From contig PAPM01000044.1 in the NCBI GenBank assembly GCA_002708905.1, positions 1-49,457 of the forward strand: DNA of 49,457 nt, given 5' to 3'. The stretch is from Pseudomonadales bacterium (GTDB taxonomy: Bacteria; Pseudomonadota; Gammaproteobacteria; Pseudomonadales; Ketobacteraceae). The notes below the pieces were generated by a model, which was not told where the DNA came from, made no database searches, and saw only the letters and a program-made list of their open reading frames with translations. The first letter of the stretch is position 1. Each line of letters opens with the position of its first letter. Made by a program: the position numbers and the translations under genes. Shown one piece after another: positions 43,320 through 49,457 of the stretch.

Positions 43320-45548
43320 TCAACGGAAGCGCTGCCCCAGGAAGATGGCAAAGGAATGGTTGCCATCATCGGTCCGCCCATAGCTGAGGTAGGCGGGCCC
43401 GAGGGGCGTTTTCGCTCCCAGGAAAACACTGCCAGCGCCGATGGCGTTGTTCCAGGTTATGTCATCCCGATTCAACCAGACGTTACCGCGCTCCAACGAC
43501 ATACCAAGGTAAAGAGGTACGTTGATGGGCAGCGGTCCGTTCTCATTTAACTGGTGGTAGATGACGCTGCGCAGCAGTACCCGGTGACGCCCAAAACGGG
43601 AACGGGGCGGCAAACCCGAAAGCTCCAGAAAGCCGCCAATAAAGGGGATGTCCACAAACGACGCGTCATCACTGTCGCTGGCTTCCGCATCGGCTTCCAG
43701 CAACATCGTGGTACGCCCCCAGCTTAATGGCAGGGTGCCATCTATCTCCACCCGCGAAAAACTTTCTTCCGCTTGCAATGACGGTTCGTGACGCTCGCTT
43801 TTCACGTCCCAGCGATAGCCTGTGGTGGGAAAGCCAAGATTATCCAGGGTATCCCATCCAATCTGGCCGAAGTAGAAGCCATCCTCATAATCTTCAAGCT
43901 CCAGCCCGTACTGCTCAAGATCAAGACCGCTGCGAAAATCCAGCTCGCCGGATTCGTAAGTCACCCCCAACCGGATTTCACCCGCCCCATTCCACAGTGA
44001 GCGCCCCACGGCGAAGGTGGTCCAGATGTCCCGTTTCTGATATTCCGAAACCGGTTCTTGCTGCAGAGCGTCCACATAAATATCCAGCACGTCGGCTTTG
44101 TAACCCATCGAGGGTTCAACAAAATACGCAAGATCAGCGGAAACCGGCTGCAGATAACGCAACTCAATTTCCGGTGTCGTACCCAATACAACGCGACCAA
44201 ATGCTGTGCCACCATAGGGATTCAAACCGGCAGCCCGCAGACTGGCCGCTAAACCGAACACACTGTTGCCTTCAAAATCGTCCGCCAGTTCCAGGCCCAG
44301 CTTCAACCAGCTGTTACCCGTATCGCGCCCCACACCGGACACCACCAGACCGGTCTTATCCTGTTCTTCCACCACCTGATATCGGACGACTTTGAAGTAA
44401 TCCAGCCCGTAAAGACGGGAGAGATCCTGATCCAACTGCTTACGATCCAGCGGGGCGCCCAATGGCTGGTGGATCTGGGCGGCCAGCACTTCATCGGCAA
44501 TCACACTGGAATTTTCGATGCGGATAAAATCAATAACCGGTAGCACATCACCCACATGATGGATATAGGATTCCAGTTCGGGCAGCTCTGCTTCATCCAG
44601 TTCAAAATGCGCCAACGCTGCACGCAAACCGGCATCGATAATCGGATCGGCCTGATCGAATGAAGCAGAGCCAAAACCATCCAGCTCCGGCAATATCAGG
44701 ATCTCACCAGGCTGCAGATTCTTACGTTGCTCCACCGTATTCACCCGCACCAGAAACGCCGTGATCTGAGTGGCGACACCGAACAATGAATTCAATTCAT
44801 CACGATTCTTCAGCGGCGACGACACATCCACGGCGATAATAAAATCCGCCCCCATGGAGCGCGCCAGATCAATGGGCATGTTGTTGGCGATACCGCCATC
44901 CACTAACAATTTGCCATCACGCTTGACCGGTTCGATGGCGCCGGGGATTGACATGCTGGCACGCACAGCAGAGGCCACTTCACCACTTTGCATGATCACC
45001 GCTTCCCCGGTTTCCAGATCCGCTGCCACCGCTGCAAAACGGCGCGGCAAATTCTCAAATTGTAAAGGCGCACCATCTTTCGAAAACAAAGCCCGCAGTG
45101 TTCGCTCCAGGTGTTGCCCCTGGATTGCGCCCTTTGGAAATGCAATGCCATTCTTGGTGATGGACATCCGCAAATCGGTATTCATACCGGATTCCAGATT
45201 GCGGAAGGGATAAGGTTGATCTCGGCGCGGGGAAGCATCACTCAACGCCTCCTGCCAATTCATGGACCGTGCAATCTGATCAATTTCATCGGCAGAGCGA
45301 CCACTGGCATAGAGCGCACCGACAATGGACCCCATGCTGGTACCGGTGATGATCTGCGGGTGGATACCCTGGGCTTCCAACACCCGTATCACTCCGACAT
45401 GGGCAAGGCCTCTCGCGCCGCCACCACTTAGGACTAGACCGACCGTTGCACCTTTGGGAACAGACACCGTTTCCGCAACAGCACACTCACCCCATATCGT
45501 GGCCAACCAGCAGAGGCCGAAGATCCACTTTCTAACCTGGTCACACAT
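43320..45548 (-). CDS. Patatin-like phospholipase with outer-membrane barrel (PlpD/type Vd-like)
   Basis: A 742-residue exported protein. A signal peptide (RKWIFGLCWLATIWGECAVA) is followed by a patatin domain: GLVLSGGGARGLAHVGVIRV, nucleophile S71 in GTSMGS, and D217 in VDGGIANNMP. Residues about 300-375 resemble a POTRA domain (IRIENSSVIADEVLA; LDQDLSRLYGLDYF). The remaining about 360 residues are a BamA-type 16-strand barrel, ending FAIFLGQRF-R, one residue past the usual terminal Phe. This is the architecture of Pseudomonas PlpD, a type Vd autotransporter. I use ATG 45548 because longer starts run into the divergent P450 gene. Confidence 0.93.
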   Translation of the reverse strand: MCDQVRKWIFGLCWLATIWGECAVAETVSVPKGATVGLVLSGGGARGLAHVGVIRVLEAQGIHPQIITGTSMGSIVGALYASGRSADEIDQIARSMNWQEALSDASPRRDQPYPFRNLESGMNTDLRMSITKNGIAFPKGAIQGQHLERTLRALFSKDGAPLQFENLPRRFAAVAADLETGEAVIMQSGEVASAVRASMSIPGAIEPVKRDGKLLVDGGIANNMPIDLARSMGADFIIAVDVSSPLKNRDELNSLFGVATQITAFLVRVNTVEQRKNLQPGEILILPELDGFGSASFDQADPIIDAGLRAALAHFELDEAELPELESYIHHVGDVLPVIDFIRIENSSVIADEVLAAQIHQPLGAPLDRKQLDQDLSRLYGLDYFKVVRYQVVEEQDKTGLVVSGVGRDTGNSWLKLGLELADDFEGNSVFGLAASLRAAGLNPYGGTAFGRVVLGTTPEIELRYLQPVSADLAYFVEPSMGYKADVLDIYVDALQQEPVSEYQKRDIWTTFAVGRSLWNGAGEIRLGVTYESGELDFRSGLDLEQYGLELEDYEDGFYFGQIGWDTLDNLGFPTTGYRWDVKSERHEPSLQAEESFSRVEIDGTLPLSWGRTTMLLEADAEASDSDDASFVDIPFIGGFLELSGLPPRSRFGRHRVLLRSVIYHQLNENGPLPINVPLYLGMSLERGNVWLNRDDITWNNAIGAGSVFLGAKTPLGPAYLSYGRTDDGNHSFAIFLGQRFR

Positions 45549-45633
45549 TTTCAGTTCCAATTCTTGTGCTGTTATAACGGATGTTACAATATCCCAACGT
45601 CCACCATAGCCACAATAATCAGGGACAACAAGG

Positions 45634-46971
45634 ATGAACACTGTGCCTTCGGAACTTAGCGCCCATCACCTGCCTCCGCAACACTTTCTGTCAGGGAATC
45701 TCAAGCCCTTCGCCACGGATATCCTGGGCTTTTTAACCAGCATCAATGAGATCAGCCCCTTTATCCGCTTTCGTATCTTAAGGACGCCGGTTTACTTTAT
45801 CAGCGATGCCGGGTTGGTTAATGATGTCCTCTCCAACAAATCCCAGGCGTATATACGCAACCGAAGTTTCGCCCGCCGTCTGCGGCATCTCTTCGGCCAT
45901 GGGTTACTCACCTCAGAAGGAGAGGAATGGAAACGCCTGCGCAAACTGTCCGCCCCTGCATTCCAACCCAAATCCACCAACACCTACATTCCCATTATTC
46001 TCGATGAGCTTGAGCATTTGATGTCGGAGTGGCGTGGCTGTCAGGAGGTGGACATTGCCAAAGCCATGTCCCGGGTGACGGCACGCATCATCACCCGCTG
46101 TATTTTCGGAATGCACTTGGATGTTGATATGGTGGAAATGGAAACATGCATGGATGAACTGATGACCTCATTGGGCCCACGCCTGCGTTATCCCATATAC
46201 ACACCGGACTGGCTGCCGGTCGGGGGCAACCCGGCTTACCGCCGCGCTGTGAATCGATTGGACCGACTGATCATTACCAATATTCGGCACAGGAGCGCGC
46301 AACAACATACTAAAAACCCCAGCCTGTTAAGCGATCTTGAAACCGCTTCCCGACAGGAAGGGCTGATCAGCGAAGCCCATCTTCGGGATCAGATTGTCAC
46401 TCTGTTTCTGGCGGGCCACGAAACCACCGCAACAACACTGGCATTCAGTTTTATTCTGCTGTCCCAACATCCACAGTTTGCCGAACGACTACAGGCAGAG
46501 AGCCAACACACGGATTTCGCCACGTTCTGCAGCCTCAACGACATCCGTGAACGTTTACCCTTTGCCTATAATGTGGTGCAGGAAACGATGCGGCTGTATC
46601 CAGCCGGTTATCTGTTCGGCCGCACCGTGGTGCACGACACCTTGTTGGGCAGAGAAGCCATCAAGCAAAAAAGCCTGGTATTGATTTCACCCTATGTCAG
46701 CCATCGCAATCCCGCTGTATTTCCGGAGCCTGAGCGATTCAACCCGGATCGCTGGCAACACCTGACTCTAAGCCGCTCCCAATACTTACCGTTCTCCGCC
46801 GGTTCGCGCACCTGTATCGGAGAATACTTGGCCATGCTAGAGGCATGCCTGGTATTGGCCTATATCAGAAGCCGTTACCGGGTGCAATGCGGTATTGCAC
46901 CCATACAGGTACAACCTGCCGTAACGCTGCGCCCTATTAATAACACCGAGGCCCAGTTGCAGACTCTCTAG
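45634..46971 (+). CDS. Cytochrome P450
   Basis: A 445-residue soluble bacterial cytochrome P450 monooxygenase. The heme-thiolate motif is FSAGSRTCIG with Cys394. The oxygen-binding I-helix has AGHETT (260-265). The K-helix ExxR is E317-R320, and the PERF motif is FPEPERFNPDRW. The N-terminal GLLTSEGEEWKRLRKLSAPAF is typical of long-chain or terpenoid-oxidising families such as CYP4/CYP110-like enzymes, but the substrate cannot be assigned. There is no fused reductase and no ferredoxin gene nearby. It is divergent from the PlpD-like gene, with an 85-bp shared promoter region. A transposon-like end lies 40 bp after the stop. Confidence 0.96.
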   Translation: MNTVPSELSAHHLPPQHFLSGNLKPFATDILGFLTSINEISPFIRFRILRTPVYFISDAGLVNDVLSNKSQAYIRNRSFARRLRHLFGHGLLTSEGEEWKRLRKLSAPAFQPKSTNTYIPIILDELEHLMSEWRGCQEVDIAKAMSRVTARIITRCIFGMHLDVDMVEMETCMDELMTSLGPRLRYPIYTPDWLPVGGNPAYRRAVNRLDRLIITNIRHRSAQQHTKNPSLLSDLETASRQEGLISEAHLRDQIVTLFLAGHETTATTLAFSFILLSQHPQFAERLQAESQHTDFATFCSLNDIRERLPFAYNVVQETMRLYPAGYLFGRTVVHDTLLGREAIKQKSLVLISPYVSHRNPAVFPEPERFNPDRWQHLTLSRSQYLPFSAGSRTCIGEYLAMLEACLVLAYIRSRYRVQCGIAPIQVQPAVTLRPINNTEAQLQTL

Positions 46972-47010
46972 CTCCTAATCGCCGGATATTCGTTTAGTCA
47001 GGATGACACG

Positions 47011-47240
47011 TGTGGGATGCAAATAAAGTTTCATCCTAACCCTAAAAACAGAGAGAAACGTCGCGCGCTCTCCTATTCATAAAAAATCCCTTTTATATCA
47101 GTATGTTGTGAGCACTTACACCCGAGACTGGATCGTTTTGCCTTTCATGGGAGAATGATTAAGGGCGCTAAAGTATCATCCTAATTTTCGCCCAGGCTCG
47201 AAAAATACGGTAAATGGTGAAAATAAAGATTCATCCTTTT
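47011..47240 (+). mobile_element. Putative Tn7-like transposon end with three TnsB-type sites
   Basis: The sequence begins TGTGGGATGCAAATAAAG, sharing TGTGGG and AATAAAG with the right end of Tn7 (TGTGGGCGGACAATAAAG from memory). Three motif copies of the form TAAAG-TTCATCC follow: 47021-47039, 47168-47184 and 47221-47240. Several spaced copies of a 20-bp site is how TnsB-type transposases recognise their ends. The candidate 5-bp target duplicate is ACACG (47006-47010). The other end is outside the window, so this stays a strong suspicion. Confidence 0.55.
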
Positions 47241-47532
47241 CCGATGTTGCCCGTTCCAACACGTAAGCAGTCAGTCAGAAAAAACACATAGATCCAATCC
47301 CTAGCGAGCATTGAGCTCTCTCATCCGTGCCAACTGCTCCAACCCTTGGACGCCCTAAATGCTTACCCAAAAAAATCAACACCTTCTTTTAAAAACACAA
47401 TCAAAAATGACACCCTTATATCCATTTAACCTAAACAGCCTTCCCCCCACTGCACTAGCTAGGGCTCGTAGTTCGGCGCAAGGCTGAAGTCGCTTGGCTG
47501 CTTCGCTGTGCAGATCCATGACCCACTTTCCA
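47241..47532. other. Non-coding stretch inside the putative transposon end
   Basis: About 290 bp between the repeat sites and the protease gene. It is AT-rich with A-runs (CCCAAAAAAATC), then changes toward the GC-rich island. A short minus-strand frame (47376-47558) overlaps the degP stop and looks non-coding. I see no terminator hairpin or RNA gene. Confidence 0.5.
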
Positions 47533-48687
47533 TCAAACTCCCGGTTGTAGTTCCACAAGCATCTCGCGAGTCTTGCCGGCCCGCTCCACTAACAAGACCA
47601 CAACATCTCCAACGTTCTTGTCGTCTAGCCGGGCCTGTAATGTGGTGACGTCGTCGACGGCGATACCGTCGATGCTGATAACGCGATCGCCGGGCACGAT
47701 GCCGCCTGCGGTGACCTCGACGCCGACGAGCCCGGCCCTGTGCGCCGCCGAGCCCGGCGTCACGCGCAATACGAATACGCCCTTACTGCCGGTCAGCGCC
47801 TGCAGACGCGCGTTGAGCTGCTCATCCACCTCGATGCCCAGCGCCGGACGGATGTACTTGCCGGTCTTTATGAGTTGCGGCACCACGCGCATGACGGTAT
47901 CGACCGGCACCGCAAAGCCGATGCCGGCCGAGGCGCCAGACGGACTGTAGATGGCGGTATTGATGCCGATCAGCCGCCCAGCCGAATCGAGCAGCGGGCC
48001 ACCGGAATTGCCGGGGTTGATGGCGGCATCGGTCTGGATCAGGTGATCGATGGCCGGGCCGCCCGCTTCTCCGGGTAACGAGCGGTCGAGCGCGGAGACG
48101 ATGCCGGTGGTGAGCGTCCAGTCCAGGCCGAAGGGGTTGCCGATGGCGAACACCTTTTGTCCCACCTTGAGGTCTGCGCTGGTGCCGACCGGAACGGCGG
48201 GCGGGCGCTGGAAACCGACGCCGATTTTGAGCACCGCGATATCGTGGGCCGGACTCACGCCGACCAGCGCGGCTTGGTAATCTCGGCCGTCGGCCAGTTT
48301 GACAGTGGCCTCCGACGCCCCCTGAATCACATGAAAGTTGGTAACGACATGACCGGCGTCATCCCAGATGAAACCCGAACCCGTCCCGCGCGGCACGGAA
48401 AAGACGTTGCGCGTCCAGACATCTCGTACCAGTTGGGACGTCGTGATGTAGACCACCGATGCCCGGGATTTCTCGAACAGTTCGATGGTGGCCTGTTCGT
48501 CAGCGGCCAGATCGCCACGCGGCGTGACGGTGCGCTCAGCGGCTTGGCGCGGGCTGAACCAGGCCTCGATGGCGGGCAGGAACTGCCAGAACAGCATGAG
48601 TGCGGCAACGCAAGCGGTGATGAAGAGCCACCGCCGGACGAATTGATCCGGAGCTGGGCGTTGTGGGTAAGGATCGTGGTAAGCCAT
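47533..48687 (-). CDS. DegP/HtrA-type serine protease of the stress-tolerance island
   Basis: A 384-residue membrane-anchored HtrA protease. One N-terminal helix (about 19-40, LFITACVAALMLFWQFLPAI) is followed by a trypsin-like domain with H119 (NFHVIQG), D149 (HDIAVLKI) and S228 (NPGNSGGPLL). A single C-terminal PDZ domain follows (GSAAHRAGL; VISIDGIAVDD). It degrades misfolded envelope proteins. Sequence and its order after an M48 protease recall degP at the end of the tLST/LHR heat-resistance locus (recognised from memory). ATG 48687 has AGGAA 8 bases upstream. The region is visibly GC-richer than the T6SS locus. Confidence 0.88.
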   Translation of the reverse strand: MAYHDPYPQRPAPDQFVRRWLFITACVAALMLFWQFLPAIEAWFSPRQAAERTVTPRGDLAADEQATIELFEKSRASVVYITTSQLVRDVWTRNVFSVPRGTGSGFIWDDAGHVVTNFHVIQGASEATVKLADGRDYQAALVGVSPAHDIAVLKIGVGFQRPPAVPVGTSADLKVGQKVFAIGNPFGLDWTLTTGIVSALDRSLPGEAGGPAIDHLIQTDAAINPGNSGGPLLDSAGRLIGINTAIYSPSGASAGIGFAVPVDTVMRVVPQLIKTGKYIRPALGIEVDEQLNARLQALTGSKGVFVLRVTPGSAAHRAGLVGVEVTAGGIVPGDRVISIDGIAVDDVTTLQARLDDKNVGDVVVLLVERAGKTREMLVELQPGV

Positions 48688-48710
48688 GACGGGGGTTCCT
48701 TTCGAGTGAT

Positions 48711-49457
48711 TTAGCGCCAAAGGCCGCTCAGGCCCCGGCGTGGTGGGCGCATCGGGTCGAACGACCTTGGCGCGAGATATTCCGTTTGGAACGGCAGGGT
48801 CTGCGATGGCTGGGGTGCCAACGCCATCAGGCGCGCGATACGATCCTCTGTCGCCGGATGCGTGCGCAACCAGGACGGTTCGGGATTGCCCCAACCGGGC
48901 AACATCCAGGCGCGCCACGAGCGGCTCACCCGCTCGATCTTCGCCAGCGCCGAGGCGAGCCCGTGCGGATCCCCCGTCAGCTCTACGGCCATCCGGTCGG
49001 CATCGAACTCTCGCACACGTGACAGACCCAACTGTGCGAGCAGTGCCAGTTGCGGCGAAGCGGCCAACAACAGTAAGCCAATCCAGTTAATTTCTGCTGC
49101 ACCGACCAGCAAGGCTGGAATGCTGATCAGGAGCGCGACCTGACCCAACAACGCCAGCAGGTTCGTGAGCCGGCTGATCGAATCGGCCAAGCCCATGACA
49201 CGAAGATCTTCTTGAGCGATGTGCGCGACTTCATGCGCCAGCACGGCTTGCAGTTCGCGCATACTCAGGCTGCGGAGCAGGCCATCGGTGAGGGCAATGG
49301 AGGCAAGGCGCCTGGAGCCGGTGGCAAAGGCATTGACGATGTCGCTGGGCACATAGTACGGAACCGGCGTGTTCGGCAATCCTGCGCGAGCTGCGAGCGC
49401 TCGCAGCAACGACCAGATTGCGGGGGCTTCATCAGGGCGCAAGGGACGGGCGCCATA
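48711..49457 (-). CDS. M48-family zinc metalloprotease, 5' part missing (window edge)
   Basis: The C-terminal 248 residues of an HtpX/Ste24-like membrane protease; the frame is open to the right edge. The zinc motif HEVAH lies in LQAVLAHEVAHIAQEDLRVM. The third ligand is in REFDADRMAVELTG. Two hydrophobic segments lie between them (LLALLGQVALLISIPALLVG and the next). The C-terminus has SWLRTHPATEDRIARL, usual for the family. It lies 23 bp upstream of degP on the same strand and is surely cotranscribed. In tLST islands an M48 protease gene precedes degP, which fits. Confidence 0.9.
   Translation of the reverse strand, partial: YGARPLRPDEAPAIWSLLRALAARAGLPNTPVPYYVPSDIVNAFATGSRRLASIALTDGLLRSLSMRELQAVLAHEVAHIAQEDLRVMGLADSISRLTNLLALLGQVALLISIPALLVGAAEINWIGLLLLAASPQLALLAQLGLSRVREFDADRMAVELTGDPHGLASALAKIERVSRSWRAWMLPGWGNPEPSWLRTHPATEDRIARLMALAPQPSQTLPFQTEYLAPRSFDPMRPPRRGLSGLWR

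Noticed and set aside
47376-47558. 60-codon minus-strand frame after degP
   Set aside because: It overlaps the degP end in another frame, has no ribosome site and reads as low-complexity junction sequence.

Overview
This window is dominated by one complete type VI secretion system (T6SS) locus of a gammaproteobacterium. The host is probably a marine or environmental Oceanospirillales/Pseudomonadales-type organism. That placement rests on the T6SS gene order, an FHA-sigma54 activator, single-domain TssL and the mixed patatin/P450 neighbourhood. No rRNA or housekeeping marker is present to fix the genus.

Layout. Positions 1-7.4 kb carry the injectile and regulator module on the plus strand: the 3' end of a first hcp, an ArsP/DUF318-type permease, a divergent hypothetical gene, then hcp (with a sigma54-type promoter), vgrG, a PAAR gene and an FHA-sigma54 activator closed by an intrinsic terminator. 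Positions 7.4-19.6 kb are an accessory block: a 1311-residue secreted repeat protein, a dodecin, a transmembrane Ser/Thr kinase fused to a LivJ-like periplasmic sensor, small membrane proteins and lipoproteins, a decayed M23 peptidase, a GNAT acetyltransferase, a thioesterase-like protein, a 3-hydroxyisobutyrate-dehydrogenase-family enzyme and a LysR regulator. Positions 19.6-41.4 kb are the minus-strand structural operon, transcribed tagH-tssJ-tssK-tssL-tssM-tagF-tssA-tssB-tssC-tssC2-tssE-tssF-tssG-tssH and ending in a TssB/TssC fusion-like sheath protein. All 13 core components are present when hcp (TssD) and vgrG (TssI) are counted. Positions 41.8-47.0 kb hold two convergent patatin phospholipases (one soluble DUF3336 type, one PlpD-like with an outer-membrane barrel) and a cytochrome P450.

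At about 47.0 kb the chromosome is interrupted. A TGTGGG terminus followed by three spaced copies of a TAAAG-TTCATCC-like motif looks like a Tn7-like transposon end. Beyond it the sequence becomes visibly GC-richer and encodes a DegP-type protease and an M48 protease in the order found at the tail of the transmissible locus of stress tolerance (tLST, also called LHR).

How the parts fit. The sigma54 activator probably drives hcp-vgrG-PAAR. FHA protein TagH, TagF and possibly the sensor kinase would set post-translational firing. Strong hairpins after hcp and after tssC (the latter with a UUCG loop and a U-run) probably keep tube and sheath subunits in excess. Two intergenic cruciform elements with the same inner layout but unrelated 25-bp arms lie inside the structural operon. 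The least expected items are the kinase-LivJ receptor, the fused and C-terminally shortened sheath protein, the cruciform pair and the Tn7-like/tLST junction.
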